DNA of 64,000 nucleotides from Luteimonas chenhongjianii (lineage in GTDB: Bacteria > Pseudomonadota > Gammaproteobacteria > Xanthomonadales > Xanthomonadaceae): positions 1,550,001 to 1,614,000 of the forward strand of contig NZ_CP023406.1 of NCBI RefSeq assembly GCF_002327105.1, in the 5' to 3' direction. The notes under the pieces are model-generated. The model searched no databases and was not told the origin of the DNA. It saw only the letters and a program-made list of their open reading frames with translations. Both the position numbers and the translations under genes were made by a program. Shown here one piece after another: positions 8,795 through 18,605 of this stretch (positions are counted from its first letter, which is position 1; the number at the start of each line of letters is the position of its first letter).

Positions 8795-9400
8795 ATGGAT
8801 CTGTTCGGTTCCCCTGAAGCGATCACCCTCGTCGACGACGCCGAAGGCGGGGTGCGCTACTGGCCGGGTGCGGTCGACGCGCAGACCGCCGCCGCATGGT
8901 TCGAAGCCTTGCGCAATGGCGCTCGCTGGCAGTCCCAGCAACGGCCGATGTATGACCGCATCGTCGCCGTCCCGCGGTTGCTGGCCGCCTATCGGACGGA
9001 TGCGTTGCCGGCCGACCTGCCGCTTGCCCCGATGCTCGCGCTGGTGCAGCGGCTCGCGCCGGCGCCCTACACCGGCGCGGGCCTGAACCTGTATCGCGAC
9101 GGCCAGGACAGCGTGGCGATGCACCACGACACGCTCCGCACCCTGGCGCCCGGGCAGCCGCTGGCCCTGCTGTCGCTGGGTGCGCCGCGGCGCATGCTGC
9201 TGCGCGCGCAACAGGAAGGCGCGAAGGCTGTTCCCGTCGATCTCGCGCCGGGCAGCGTGCTGGTGATGAGCCATGCCTCGCAGCTGACCCATCTGCACGG
9301 CATTCCCAAGACCGCGCGACCGGTCGGGCCGCGCATCAGCGTCGTGTTCCGCGTGCGCTCGGCAGCGGCGGTGGACGAGGACCGCGAGGACGCGCCGTGA
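8795..9400 (+). CDS. alkB: AlkB-like 2-oxoglutarate/Fe(II) DNA dealkylase
   Basis: Members remove methyl groups from 1-methyladenine and 3-methylcytosine by oxidative demethylation. The 201-residue product has the iron-binding H-x-D in M-H-H-D-T, the distal His in T-H-L-H-G, and the 2-oxoglutarate Arg pair in G-P-R-I-S-V-V-F-R. The N-Y-Y-type segment preceding H-x-D reads G-L-N-L-Y-R-D-G, the layout of ALKBH2/3-like bacterial members rather than of E. coli AlkB. The start at 8795 gives M-D-L-F. It is convergent with the acylase gene, only 10 bp away. Confidence 0.9.
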   Translation: MDLFGSPEAITLVDDAEGGVRYWPGAVDAQTAAAWFEALRNGARWQSQQRPMYDRIVAVPRLLAAYRTDALPADLPLAPMLALVQRLAPAPYTGAGLNLYRDGQDSVAMHHDTLRTLAPGQPLALLSLGAPRRMLLRAQQEGAKAVPVDLAPGSVLVMSHASQLTHLHGIPKTARPVGPRISVVFRVRSAAAVDEDREDAP

Positions 9401-9410
9401 GTCGCAGGCG

Positions 9411-11969
9411 CTAGCGCGGCACCAGCCGCAGCGTGTGCGTGGTGGCCTGCGGCAGAAATGGCGTGGCGCGACCCGCGGCCCAGTCGGCGTGGCCGGCGCC
9501 CCAGTACGGCGACAACGGATGCCCGCTCTGTCCGCCAGGCATATGGGCGATGCCGTCGGCCTCGTGCCCGGGGGCCACCACCATGCGCTGCGAGGCGCCG
9601 AAGGCGGGGCCCTGGGCGCGGGGCACGGTCCCGTCACCGGGCAGCGGCTCGGCCGGCATGCACAGGACCCGCCGGCCGATCAGCGGCACGGCCGAAGCCA
9701 GCGGGTGGCAGATCGCCGCGGTGTTGCGCTCTCCCCAGGTGCGCTGCGCCAGCGGGCCGTCCGCGCCGAGCGTGTCCCGGACCTCGCGCGCGGCATCCTC
9801 GAACAGGGCCGCCCAACCGTCGGTGGCCGGCACGCAGGCGCCGCGCTGGGTGTCGGCGGTGCAGGCAAACCGACGTGGCAGCAGATGGGCCGGGCGTTGC
9901 TCGACCAGCGGCCACGCAACACCCTCGAAGTTCGGTGGATCAGGCAGCGCGAAGTCCTTGCCGAGTTTCGCCCGTGCCGGCAGGGCCAGGCCCTCGGCGA
10001 GCCGTGCATGTACTCCGATCCGCCAGGCGCGCACCAGCCGGTAGCCGGCCGAGTCGACGCTGGCGTGACCGCTCCAGTCGCGCGAAGCCTCCGCGAGTGC
10101 GCGCATCGCGCTGTCTTCCGCCGCGTCCCCGCCCACGTCGCGCAGCAGGTCGTGCCAGCGCGACAGCAGCGTCGCGCGATCGTCGAGCTGGATCGCGAGC
10201 AGATCCTGTTCGGTGAAGCGCGTCCGCGCGGCGAGTCCTTCGCGTATCTGCCAGGCGCGGATGCCGAGCGCGGCGCCGCCGTCGCCGATGCGCACGAAGT
10301 CGGCGCCGTCGACGACGCGGTTGTTCGCGGTCCACAGGCGATCGGTGTCGGGCGAGCGCAGCACCGGCGAGGCATCGGTGGCGATGGACCAGGGCGCGCA
10401 GACGTTGCTGGCCGCACCGGCCGGTACCGACACGCGCGCGCCGTCGCAGGCCGGACCCCGCACCGGGATCGGTCCGAGCAGGCGCCAGGCGATCGCGCCG
10501 GCGCGATCGCCGATCACCACGTTCTGCGTGGGCATCGCAGTGCGGTCGGCGATCGCCAGCGCGTCATCGAGATCCCGTGCAAGGGCGAAGTCCGCCAGGC
10601 CGAGATTCAGGGCCCCGGGCAGATGCGCAGTCCAGCGCAATGCCAGCGCGCTGCCGTCGTCGTCGCGTTGGATTAATGGACCCCAGTCGCTCTCCTCGAC
10701 GACCAATTCGACGGTCTCGCCTCCGGCCACCTCGATGCGCTCGGTGTGCCGCACGACCGGTACGCAGCCTGCGGTGGGCGTCGCTCCGCACGGCGTCTGG
10801 CGCTGCCAGTCGAGGAAGTCGCCGTAGCTGTTGGTAAAGCCCCAGGCGATGTGGGTATTGCTGCCGACGATGACGGCCGGCAGGCCGGGCAGGGTGAAGC
10901 CGGTGACATCGACCCGACCACCCGGGGCGCGCGGATCGGGATAGCGCAGCCGGGCGCGGAACCAGATGTTGGGTGCGCGCAGGCCCAGATGCATATCGTC
11001 GGCGACCAGCGCGCGCCCGTCGCCGGTCAGGGCGCCGGACACGGCGAAGTTGTTGCTGCCCGGCGAAAGATCCGCCGCCGAAGGCGGCGCACCAACGCCT
11101 CTCTCCCGCGCCGCGGGAGAGAGGGGGACCGTTTGTGAAACAAACGGTAGAGTGAGGGCGAGCGGAGATGCCGGCCGTGAGGCCTCGCCTTGTGCAGACC
11201 CGACAGATGCGAATGGCGAGGCTTCACTGCGCGCGCCATCCCCCACCACCACCTCCAACAACCGCAGATCCACGACGTCCACGCCCGGCAACACTGCATC
11301 GCCCCGCGCGGCGCCGAAGAGCGGCGCGTCCCAGCGGCTGCCTGCATGCGCGAACAGATCGAACAGGGCCGGCGGCAGCGCGGGCGCGAGCCGATGCATC
11401 GCCAGCTCGCGGCCGTTGGTCGCGTCCTGCAGATCGAAATACATCGCAAACCCGGTCAGCGCGGAGTCGGCGGGAGTCCAGGGCTGCGGGGAGTGCCGCA
11501 GCAGCAGGTAGGGCCATGGACGTACGCGCAGCGCGGCAAGCCCGGCATTGGCGCCGTCGGCATAGGCCTGCAGCTGCGGCATGCGGTCGCCGGCGATGTC
11601 CGCAAGCGAAGCCTCCACCCTCGCACGCATGCGGTGCACGCGGTTGCGGCGATCCGCTTCCAGCGCGCGCGCGCCGAACAGCGCCGAGAGTTCCCCCGGC
11701 GGCACGCGCCGCATCAGGTCCATCTCGAACCAGCGCTCCTGCGCGTGCACATAGCCCAGTGCGCGCATCGCATCGGTTTCGTTCGCGGCGGAGATGGTGA
11801 CAACGCCGTCGGCATCGCGCTCGATGGTGGCGGGTGCGCCGAGTCCTTCCAGTGCGATCTCGCCGTCCAGCGTCGGCAGGCTCGCACGCAGCGCCAGCCA
11901 CGTGCCGGCGCATGCCAGCACCAGCACCACGGCGAGGGTGAACACCGTCCGCAGCAACCACTTGCGCAT
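9411..11969 (-). CDS. Penicillin acylase family Ntn hydrolase (peptidase S45)
   Basis: The product is 852 residues with an N-terminal hydrophobic segment (about 7-27) that is a signal peptide or membrane anchor, then an alpha chain, a linker and a beta chain. The beta chain begins at Ser305 in P-G-S-N-N-F-A-V-S-G, the autocatalytic cleavage site and nucleophile of the family. Further S45 features are A-D-D-M-H-L-G-L and N-T-H-I-A-W-G-F-T-N. Such proteins hydrolyse acyl amides such as beta-lactam side chains or acyl-homoserine lactones; the substrate cannot be told here. The linker holds an in-frame palindromic repeat (11088-11160). Alone in its transcription unit. Family certain, function open. 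Confidence 0.9.
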   Translation of the reverse strand: MRKWLLRTVFTLAVVLVLACAGTWLALRASLPTLDGEIALEGLGAPATIERDADGVVTISAANETDAMRALGYVHAQERWFEMDLMRRVPPGELSALFGARALEADRRNRVHRMRARVEASLADIAGDRMPQLQAYADGANAGLAALRVRPWPYLLLRHSPQPWTPADSALTGFAMYFDLQDATNGRELAMHRLAPALPPALFDLFAHAGSRWDAPLFGAARGDAVLPGVDVVDLRLLEVVVGDGARSEASPFASVGSAQGEASRPASPLALTLPFVSQTVPLSPAARERGVGAPPSAADLSPGSNNFAVSGALTGDGRALVADDMHLGLRAPNIWFRARLRYPDPRAPGGRVDVTGFTLPGLPAVIVGSNTHIAWGFTNSYGDFLDWQRQTPCGATPTAGCVPVVRHTERIEVAGGETVELVVEESDWGPLIQRDDDGSALALRWTAHLPGALNLGLADFALARDLDDALAIADRTAMPTQNVVIGDRAGAIAWRLLGPIPVRGPACDGARVSVPAGAASNVCAPWSIATDASPVLRSPDTDRLWTANNRVVDGADFVRIGDGGAALGIRAWQIREGLAARTRFTEQDLLAIQLDDRATLLSRWHDLLRDVGGDAAEDSAMRALAEASRDWSGHASVDSAGYRLVRAWRIGVHARLAEGLALPARAKLGKDFALPDPPNFEGVAWPLVEQRPAHLLPRRFACTADTQRGACVPATDGWAALFEDAAREVRDTLGADGPLAQRTWGERNTAAICHPLASAVPLIGRRVLCMPAEPLPGDGTVPRAQGPAFGASQRMVVAPGHEADGIAHMPGGQSGHPLSPYWGAGHADWAAGRATPFLPQATTHTLRLVPR
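11088..11160. repeat. REP-like palindromic element inside the acylase gene (copy A)
   Basis: Palindrome CTCTCTCCCGCG (11099-11110) / CGCGGGAGAGAG (11112-11123) is followed by a second hairpin CCGTTTGT-GAA-ACAAACGG (11129-11147) and a GAGTGAGGG end. It shares the CTCTCCC...GGGAGAG core and GTGAGGG tail with the intergenic copies B, C and D. On the minus strand it is translated in frame as a Ser/Pro/Arg-rich segment, about residues 270-291 of the acylase. Confidence 0.85.
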
Positions 11970-12034
11970 CGCGCTTCCCCGGCCGCGACGGATGCGGCCC
12001 CGACGGATTATTCCACGCAGGCAGGGGCGGTCGG

Positions 12035-13393
12035 TCAGGTGCGCGCGTGCTCGGCGAGGCCGGAGACCACGCCCAGCGAGGGATCGCCGCGGACGATGCG
12101 TGCATCGGGGAAGCGTGCCTGCGCGGCGGCCTGCACATAGGGCGCGCCGGACATGCCGCCGGTCAGGAACAGGCTGTCGGGCGGCGCATCGAGTTCTCCG
12201 CGGACCTCGTCGAGCAGTCCGCCGATGGTTGCGAGGAAGCGCGCGCTGGCGGCCTCGAGATCGGCGCGCGATGCGTCCACGCGTAGACCGGGCTCGATGT
12301 AGTCGAGTGCATGCCCGGCGGTGTCATGGCCGCTCAGCCGCACCTTCATGCCTTCGACGCCGCGGTAGAGCCGCGTGGTGCCGCCGTCGCGCTGCAGGCC
12401 CTGCAGCCGCGCGCCGAAGGGCGCATCGACATGGCGGAAATCGCGGTTGTGGAATTCGCGCTGGCGCGGCATGTCCTGCACGGTCGCCGCTTCGACGAAG
12501 TGATGGACCGGGATGCGGCTGGCGCCCTTGCCGAACAGGGGCATGACCTGGGCCATGCTGAGCGCCAGGTCGACGTCGGTGCCGCCGTTGGCGACGCCCC
12601 AGGCGCGATGCACCCGTGGCGCCTCGCCGCCGCCGATCTCGGCCAGTGCGATGTCGGTCGTGCCGCCGCCGATGTCGACGACGAGGGTCGTGTGCCGCGC
12701 CGGGCTGGCGGCGTGGTAGTGCAGCGCGGCCGCGGCGGGTTCTTCGAGGAACTCGATCGCATCGAAGCCCGCCTGGGTTGCCGCCTCGCGCAGCAGCGCG
12801 AGCGCCTGCTCGCCACCGGCCTCGCCGAGCGAGCTGCGGAAGCGCACCGGCCGCCCCAGCGTCGCCGCGCGCACGGTGGTGCCGAGCTGCTGGCTCGCGG
12901 TCAGCCGGATGTGCTCGAGGATGTGCGCGGCGATGCCGGTGATCGTCTCCTTCGCGCGCGGATGCAGGTTGAAGCCGAGCATGGATTTCGGTGACTGCAC
13001 CAGATTGCCGCTGCCTTCGAGCAGATAGCTCTCGATCGCCGCCTCACCGAAGACGGCGTGCTGCAGGTCGGCGGCGGACGCGGCGGCATCGCGCATGCGC
13101 GCTTCCAGCCACCGCCGGCGGACCACGCGGATGGCGTCGCGGCGCAGCAACGCCGAAGGGCGCGGCGGCGTGCCGGCGCGGGACTGCTCGTTGCGCAGCG
13201 AGCGGGCAATGGCGTCGACCTCGGCTTCCATCGCCGCGTCGAGTTCGAAGGCGTCGAGGTCGGGCAGGGTGGTCGGGAAATACACCGCGGTCCGGAACTG
13301 CGGCTGTCCGTCGAAGCGGATGTGCACCAGCTCGTCGCCGATGCGCGCGGCGGCGGCCGAATAACTGGTGCCGAAATCGATGCCGATCTTCAT
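12035..13393 (-). CDS. YegD-like Hsp70-family protein
   Basis: The product is 452 residues with the actin-fold ATPase signatures of Hsp70: phosphate 1 loop [10 protein letters not shown] at residues 3-12, phosphate 2 [12 protein letters not shown] near 240, and adenosine loop L-T-G-G-M-S-G-A near the C-terminus. It lacks the beta-sandwich substrate domain and C-terminal lid of DnaK, as E. coli YegD does. The role of YegD proteins is not well established; they are described as putative chaperones. It is transcribed in the same direction as, and about 65 bp before, the acylase gene, so they may be co-transcribed. Confidence 0.9.
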   Translation of the reverse strand: MKIGIDFGTSYSAAAARIGDELVHIRFDGQPQFRTAVYFPTTLPDLDAFELDAAMEAEVDAIARSLRNEQSRAGTPPRPSALLRRDAIRVVRRRWLEARMRDAAASAADLQHAVFGEAAIESYLLEGSGNLVQSPKSMLGFNLHPRAKETITGIAAHILEHIRLTASQQLGTTVRAATLGRPVRFRSSLGEAGGEQALALLREAATQAGFDAIEFLEEPAAAALHYHAASPARHTTLVVDIGGGTTDIALAEIGGGEAPRVHRAWGVANGGTDVDLALSMAQVMPLFGKGASRIPVHHFVEAATVQDMPRQREFHNRDFRHVDAPFGARLQGLQRDGGTTRLYRGVEGMKVRLSGHDTAGHALDYIEPGLRVDASRADLEAASARFLATIGGLLDEVRGELDAPPDSLFLTGGMSGAPYVQAAAQARFPDARIVRGDPSLGVVSGLAEHART

Positions 13394-13490
13394 TGCGGGA
13401 GACGCCGGGCGGAAAGGCGCGGGAGTCTACGCGCTTGCCCGTGGTGGCGCATGCCGATGGGTGGTGGGCAACCCGCCTGAGAATGCGAAA

Positions 13491-13547
13491 TGCATGCATT
13501 CCCATCCGATCATCGTTCACCGCGCGCCGGCATACTGCATGCATTCC
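13491..13547. promoter_or_regulatory. Duplicated palindromic motif upstream of bacterioferritin
   Basis: TGCATGCATTCC occurs at 13491-13502 and again at 13536-13547, 45 bp apart (about four helical turns), each containing the palindrome TGCATGCA. The second copy is 20 bp before the bfr start codon, so it would overlap the promoter or leader. It may be a repressor or activator site. It does not match a Fur box well. Function unknown. Confidence 0.4.
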
Positions 13548-13566
13548 ACGCGTCGCGAGAGCTGCC

Positions 13567-14061
13567 ATGAAGGGTCATCCCGAAGTTGTCGACTACCTGA
13601 AGTTCCTGCTCCGTGGCGAGCTGGCGGCGCGCGACCAGTACTTCCTGCATTCACGCCGCTATGAAGACCTGGGTCTGTACCAGCTCTACGCGCGCATCAA
13701 CCACGAGATGGAGGAGGAGACCCAGCACGCCGACGCGCTGCTCAAGCGCATCCTGTTCCTGGAAGGCGTGCCGGACATGCGTCCCGATGCGTTCGAGCCC
13801 GGCGTCACCGTGGAGGAGATGCTGCGCAAGGATCTCGATCTCGAATACCTCGTGCGCGACAACCTGGCCAAGGGCATCGCATTGTGCGAGCAGCACGGCG
13901 ATTTCGTGAGCCGCGAAGTGCTGGTGACCCAGCTGGCCGACACCGAGGAAGACCACACCTACTGGCTGGAGAAGCAGCTGCGCCTGATCCGCATGATCGG
14001 CATCGAGCGCTACCAGCAGAGCCGCATGGGCGAAGAAGGTGCCCATCCTGGCGTCGGGTGA
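13567..14061 (+). CDS. bfr: Bacterioferritin-type subunit without the heme-ligand Met52
   Basis: Bacterioferritins form 24-subunit iron-storage shells and oxidise Fe(II) at a di-iron centre. The 164 residues keep all ferroxidase ligands (Glu18, Glu51, His54, Glu93, Glu127, His130) and Tyr25. At position 52, where E. coli Bfr has the heme-binding Met, this protein has Thr (E-E-T-Q-H). It is therefore expected not to bind inter-subunit heme by itself and may resemble the heme-free partner subunit of two-subunit bacterioferritins. The start at 13567 matches M-K-G-H-P. A terminator follows at 14101. No bacterioferritin-associated ferredoxin gene is adjacent. Confidence 0.92.
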   Translation: MKGHPEVVDYLKFLLRGELAARDQYFLHSRRYEDLGLYQLYARINHEMEEETQHADALLKRILFLEGVPDMRPDAFEPGVTVEEMLRKDLDLEYLVRDNLAKGIALCEQHGDFVSREVLVTQLADTEEDHTYWLEKQLRLIRMIGIERYQQSRMGEEGAHPGVG

Positions 14062-14100
14062 GATGGACGCGGCGGATTCGCCGCGTTGGGGAATCGTTGG

Positions 14101-14134
14101 AACGCCTGCGGCTGTCGCGGGCGTTTCTGTTTTC
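14101..14134 (+). terminator. Terminator of bfr
   Basis: A 10-bp stem with one G-T pair (AACGCCTGCG at 14101-14110, CGCGGGCGTT at 14116-14125), five-base loop, then TCTGTTTT. A second hairpin ACGCGGCG-GATT-CGCCGCGT at 14067-14086, without a T tract, precedes it. Confidence 0.65.
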
Positions 14135-14187
14135 CAGATTCGCCGCTGACGACGGCCTCCTTCGGCGCCATCGGGGTGGGCCGCATG

Positions 14188-14333
14188 CCCTCAACCCAAC
14201 CCCTCTCCCGGAGGGAGGGGGCCCGGATTTCGCGGGTATTGGCTTCCAAGCGTGGCGACCAGAGGGGCAGAGGCTGGAACCCGCGCGCATTCTCTTTGCC
14301 CCTCTCCCTCCGGGAGAGGGGTTGGGGTGAGGG
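14188..14333. repeat. REP-like inverted doublet (copies B1 and B2)
   Basis: B1 (14188-14224) and B2 (14299-14333) are inverted copies of one element: CCCTCAACCC spacer plus CCCTCTCCC/GGGAGGG palindrome in B1, and the reverse order ending GGGTGAGGG in B2. They are about 75 bp apart, between bfr and tpm. Not coding, although they create Pro/Gly/Glu/Arg-rich spurious frames. Confidence 0.85.
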
Positions 14334-14378
14334 CCGCCGCCGGGCACATCCCGTACCGCACGCCGCCCAGAACCGGCA

Positions 14379-15038
14379 TCACCCCCGCCGCGCCACCCGA
14401 TATACCGCCGTCGACAAGGCAGTGACGCCATCGGCAACGAACCCGGGCTCGTTGGTGAGGATGTCGCGTCGCTCGACGACGTCGACCACCCAGTCCCGAT
14501 CGAGCAAGGCAGCCACTTCGTCCGCGTCCACAGCGAACGGCGGCCCAGCCTTCTCGGCCTGCGGATATTCCAGCGTGATCAGCAATCCCCGGCAGCCGGG
14601 AGGCAGATCGCGCCACGCGGTGGCGGCATAGGTGCGGCGCAGGTCCGGCGGCAACGCGATCATGGCCGCGCGGTCGTACACGGCCGCGCAGTCTGCGAGC
14701 ACATCGGCCTGCAGTGCGAACGCGTCACCGACGATCAGCTCGTAGGGGCCGGAGCTGAAATGCCGTCCCCCCGCGGTGTCATGGATGGCGGGCGCGAGGC
14801 CACGCTCGTCGAAGAACTGGCGCACCGCCAGCTCCGACAGCTCGACGCCGAGCACGCGATGTCCGCGTTCGGCCAGCCACACCATGTCCAGCGACTTGCC
14901 GCACAGCGGCACGAACACGCGGGCCTCGGCAGCGAGTCCCAGCGCCGGCCAGTGCGTGGCCAGCAGCGGCAACGGCGCGTCGCGATGGAAGCCGATGCGG
15001 TTGCTGGACCAGCGCTCGTGCCAGAACTCGGGGTGCAT
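14379..15038 (-). CDS. tpm: Thiopurine S-methyltransferase
   Basis: The product is 219 residues and matches bacterial TPMT. The N-terminus M-H-P-E-F-W-H-E-R-W followed by I-G-F-H is typical. The SAM-binding segment is V-F-V-P-L-C-G-K-S-L-D-M-V-W-L near residues 41-55, then G-V-E-L-S. Bacterial TPMTs use SAM to methylate thiopurines and also selenium and tellurium oxyanions, giving tellurite resistance in Pseudomonas. It appears monocistronic, downstream of parC on the same strand with a gap of about 175 bp. Confidence 0.93.
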   Translation of the reverse strand: MHPEFWHERWSSNRIGFHRDAPLPLLATHWPALGLAAEARVFVPLCGKSLDMVWLAERGHRVLGVELSELAVRQFFDERGLAPAIHDTAGGRHFSSGPYELIVGDAFALQADVLADCAAVYDRAAMIALPPDLRRTYAATAWRDLPPGCRGLLITLEYPQAEKAGPPFAVDADEVAALLDRDWVVDVVERRDILTNEPGFVADGVTALSTAVYRVARRG

Positions 15039-15213
15039 GGTGTCTCCTTGACGGGGCGACGGTCACATGGGGCGTGCCCACAAAAGCGTGAGGGCGTACG
15101 TCCTTGCTGACCGCGCCTCGGGCGCGAAGGCCGTGGGATATCGCGGCCGGAAACTCACGACGCGCGGATCGACCAGGCGCGCATGGCGGTCCACCGGCAT
15201 GCGCGCCCTTGTC

Positions 15214-17457
15214 TTACTCGACCGTCAACCCTTCGACCTTCTGCCAGCCTCGCGGCAGCAGGCCGCCCCGGGAGGCGCGTGCGCCGATGTAGGCATCGAG
15301 ATCCTTGAACGTCAGCGTCATCGTGCGCGCGCCCGAGCGCACCAGTAGCGAGCCAGCCGGCGGCACTACGGCGACGGCGACCACCTGTTCGGTGCCGCGC
15401 TTGGCCTTGGGGATCTCGATGATCTTGTTGCCCTTGCCCTTGTCGAGCTCCGGCAACTCGGCCACCGGGAATGCGAGCAGATGGCCGGCGCTGGTGACCA
15501 CGACCAGGCAATCGGTCTGCGGATCGCGTACGCCGGCCGGCTGCAGTACGGTCGAACCGGGCGAGAGCGACAGCATTGCCTTGCCGGCCTTCTGCCGGCT
15601 GGTGAGATTCTCGAAGCGGGTCACGAAGCCGTAACCATGCGAGGACGAGATGACGAAGCGGGCATCGGCCTCGCCGCTGACGACGGTCTGGAACGAGGCG
15701 CCCGCGGCCGGGGAGAAGCGCCCGGTCAACGGCTCGCCGTTGCCGCGCGCCGATGGCAGCGAGTGCGCGACCGTCGAATAGCTGCGCCCGGTGGAATCGA
15801 GGAACGCGACCTGCTGTGTGCTGCGGCCGCGCGCGAAGGCCAGCAGGCTGTCGCCTTCGCGGTAGTTCATGGCCGCCGGATCGACGTCGTGGCCCTTGGC
15901 GGCGCGCACCCAGCCCTTTTCGCTGATGACGATGGTCACCGGCTCGCTCGGCACCAGGTCGGTCTCCGCCAGCGCCTGGGCGCTGCCGCGCACGACCAGC
16001 GGCGAGCGGCGCGCATCGCCGAATTTCCTGGCATCGGCCAGCAGCTCGTCCTTGAGCAGCTTCTTCAGTTTTGCGGGGCTGGCGAGCGTCGACATCAGGC
16101 CATCGCGCTCGCTTTCGAGCTCGGCCTGTTCGCCGCGGATCTTCATCTCCTCCAGGCGGGCCAGCTGGCGCAGGCGCGTCTCGAGGATGTAGTCGACCTG
16201 CTCGTCGCTGAGCGCAAAGCGCGCCTGCAGCACGCCGCGCGGCTCGTCCTCGGTGCGGATGATGTGGATCACCTCGTCGAGGTTGAGGAACGCGACCAGC
16301 AGGCCTTCGAGCAGGTGCAGTCGGCGATCGACCTTCTCCAGCCGATGCGTCAGGCGCCGCGTGACCGTGGTGGTGCGGAACTGCAGCCACTCCGACAGCA
16401 GCATCTTGAGGTTCTTGACCTGCGGACGCCCGTCCAGACCGATGACGTTGAGGTTGACCCGGTAGCTGCGCTCCAGATCCGTCGTCGCGAACAGATGACC
16501 CATCAGCTGCTCGGCGTCCACGCGGTTCGACCGCGGGATCAGCACCACGCGCACCGGATTGGCGTGGTCGGACTCGTCACGGATGTCCTCCAGCCACGGC
16601 AGCTTCTTGGCGCGCATCTGGGCTGCGATCTGCTCGATCACCTTGCTCGGGCTGACCTGGTGCGGCAGCGCGGTGATGACGATGTTGCTGTGTTCCTTCT
16701 CGAACGTCGCCCGGGCACGCACGCTGCCGTGGCCGGTCTCGTACATGGCGAGCAGGTCGGCGGCCGGGGTGATGATCTCGGCGGTGGTCGGATAGTCGGG
16801 ACCGCGCACGTGTTCGCACAGATCGCGCACGCTCGCGTCGGGATCCTCGAGCAGGCGCACGCAGGCGCTGACCACCTCGCCGAGATTGTGTGGCGGCACG
16901 TCGGTCGCCATGCCCACGGCGATGCCGGTGGTGCCGTTGAGCAGCAGGTGTGGCAGTCGCGCCGGCAGCCACGAGGGCTCCTGCATCGTGCCGTCGAAGT
17001 TGTCGGTCCAGTCGACGGTGCCATGGCCGAGTTCGGCCAGCAGCATCTCGGCGATCGGCGTCATCTTCGATTCGGTGTAGCGCATCGCCGCGAAGGATTT
17101 CGGATCGTCGCTGGAGCCGAAGTTGCCCTGGCCGTCGATCAGCGGATAGCGGTACGAGAACGGCTGCGCCATCAGCACCAGCGCCTCGTAGCAGGCACTG
17201 TCGCCATGGGGATGGTATTTGCCGATCACGTCGCCGACGGTGCGCGCGGACTTCTTGGGCTTGGCGGCGGCGCCCAGGCCCAGCTCGCTCATCGCGTAGA
17301 CGATGCGGCGCTGCACCGGCTTGAGGCCATCGCCGATGAACGGCAACGCGCGGTCGAGCACCACGTACATCGAGTAGTCGAGATAGGCGCGCTCGGCGAA
17401 CTCGCGCAGCGGCAACTGCTCGAAACCATGGAACGTGGTGCGGACGGACTCGGTCAT
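15214..17457 (-). CDS. parC: DNA topoisomerase IV subunit A
   Basis: ParC is the DNA-cutting subunit of topoisomerase IV, which separates daughter chromosomes with ParE. The 747 residues include the winged-helix breakage-reunion domain with catalytic Tyr127 (A-A-M-R-Y-T) and a C-terminal beta-pinwheel. In the quinolone-resistance region, Ser87 and Glu91 (E. coli Ser80 and Glu84) carry the sensitive residues: [11 protein letters not shown] chose ATG 17457 (M-T-E-S-V) over 17469, which adds four residues; neither has a strong Shine-Dalgarno. Divergent from the FNR-like gene. Confidence 0.95.
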   Translation of the reverse strand: MTESVRTTFHGFEQLPLREFAERAYLDYSMYVVLDRALPFIGDGLKPVQRRIVYAMSELGLGAAAKPKKSARTVGDVIGKYHPHGDSACYEALVLMAQPFSYRYPLIDGQGNFGSSDDPKSFAAMRYTESKMTPIAEMLLAELGHGTVDWTDNFDGTMQEPSWLPARLPHLLLNGTTGIAVGMATDVPPHNLGEVVSACVRLLEDPDASVRDLCEHVRGPDYPTTAEIITPAADLLAMYETGHGSVRARATFEKEHSNIVITALPHQVSPSKVIEQIAAQMRAKKLPWLEDIRDESDHANPVRVVLIPRSNRVDAEQLMGHLFATTDLERSYRVNLNVIGLDGRPQVKNLKMLLSEWLQFRTTTVTRRLTHRLEKVDRRLHLLEGLLVAFLNLDEVIHIIRTEDEPRGVLQARFALSDEQVDYILETRLRQLARLEEMKIRGEQAELESERDGLMSTLASPAKLKKLLKDELLADARKFGDARRSPLVVRGSAQALAETDLVPSEPVTIVISEKGWVRAAKGHDVDPAAMNYREGDSLLAFARGRSTQQVAFLDSTGRSYSTVAHSLPSARGNGEPLTGRFSPAAGASFQTVVSGEADARFVISSSHGYGFVTRFENLTSRQKAGKAMLSLSPGSTVLQPAGVRDPQTDCLVVVTSAGHLLAFPVAELPELDKGKGNKIIEIPKAKRGTEQVVAVAVVPPAGSLLVRSGARTMTLTFKDLDAYIGARASRGGLLPRGWQKVEGLTVE

Positions 17458-17753
17458 CGAAGGCGGCATCTACGGCGGACCGGCGATTTTAGCGGCTGCG
17501 GGTCGCAGGTGCTGCGTCCGTTGGCGGCAGGGCGATCGACGCCGCGTTCAGCGGCATACGGTCATGGCGTGCGCCGGCTCTGGCGGACAGGTCATTGCCC
17601 TGGGTGCGTGCAGCGGGGGCGGGGGTGGAGGGGAATCGACCAGCGGGGCGTCGGGACCGGTCAAGCTGCGGCGCGCCCTCCCCAGCCGTGCAGGGGATGA
17701 CGCCCAGCGGCGCCACCGGTCGCGAGCCGGTGGCCGCCGACGCGGGCGGTATC

Positions 17754-18533
17754 ATGGCGGCCATGCACATCAAGGCGCGTACGCGCACGTCCCCCGATAC
17801 TGCCGGACCGGCGCGCCATTCGGCCGCCGGTACGCCCAAGCGCGCGGCGCACAGTGGCTGCGCCGGTTGCCTGGCCCGGCCGCTCGCGGTCTGTGCGTCG
17901 ATCCCCGCCACCGAGACCCAGGCGCTGGAGGCGGTGGCCGGCGAAGTGCTGCTCCCGGCCGGCGCGACGCTCGCGCACGAGGGCGACGCGCGACGCGAGG
18001 TCTACACCGTCACCCGCGGCATGCTGCGCCGCGTGCGTCTGCTGCCCGACGGTCGCCGGCTCGTGGCAGGGTTCCTGATGGTCGGGGATTTCATCGGCTT
18101 CAGCGGCGCGCCGCACTACCGGCATACGCTCGAAGCGGTGACCGACTGCGTGCTGTGCGTGTTCCCGATGCAGTCGATGCGCAGCCTGTGCCAGCGCTAT
18201 CCCGATCTCGAATCGGGCCTGCTGGCCCAGGCCTGCAGCGAGCTCGATGCGACCCGCGGCAGCCTGATGCTGCTGGCGCGGCTGGGGCCGAGCGAACGCC
18301 TCGCGGGATTCCTGGTCGAACTCGCCGAGCGCCAGCGCCGCCGCGGCGCACCGGCCGGCCAGGTGGATCTGCCGATGACCCGCGCCGACATCGCCGACCA
18401 TCTGGGTCTGACGATCGAGACCGTGAGCCGCAGCTTCACCAAGCTGCGCCAGAGCGGGGCGGTCGCGTTCACGGATCCACACCGGATCGATCTGGTCGAC
18501 GTGCCGGCGCTGCGGGCCTCGGCGGGGCTCTAG
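17754..18533 (+). CDS. Crp/Fnr-family regulator of FNR/ANR type
   Basis: The product is about 259 residues from ATG 17754 (17763 is an alternative start). The N-terminus has C-A-G-C, seven residues, then C, and a fourth Cys lies in the sensor domain (V-L-C-V-F-P). This is the cysteine layout of oxygen-sensing [4Fe-4S] FNR/ANR proteins, except that the usual second spacer is five residues, not seven. The cNMP-like beta-roll is followed by a helix-turn-helix M-T-R-A-D-I-A-D-H-L-G-L-T-I-E-T-V-S-R; the E-x-x-S-R in the recognition helix is what reads TTGAT half-sites. It sits 400 bp before cydABX, which carries such a site, so it likely controls that oxidase. Confidence 0.88.
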   Translation: MAAMHIKARTRTSPDTAGPARHSAAGTPKRAAHSGCAGCLARPLAVCASIPATETQALEAVAGEVLLPAGATLAHEGDARREVYTVTRGMLRRVRLLPDGRRLVAGFLMVGDFIGFSGAPHYRHTLEAVTDCVLCVFPMQSMRSLCQRYPDLESGLLAQACSELDATRGSLMLLARLGPSERLAGFLVELAERQRRRGAPAGQVDLPMTRADIADHLGLTIETVSRSFTKLRQSGAVAFTDPHRIDLVDVPALRASAGL

Positions 18534-18605
18534 TGCGGCAGCGATGGCGCGTGCGGCAGTCCCTGCGCAGCGCTGGCGATTTCTGCAGATCGCGACCAGC
18601 CTGAG

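Noticed and set aside
13483..13503. Fur box before bfr
   Set aside because: GAATGC...GCATTC is palindromic but matches the GATAAT-type consensus poorly. I list only the 12-bp repeat.
14068..14340. Short frames encoding Pro/Gly/Glu/Arg-rich peptides (also near 18600-18830 and 62190-62340)
   Set aside because: They are translations of the palindromic repeats and recur at every copy. None has a ribosome site or extends beyond the repeat with coding character.
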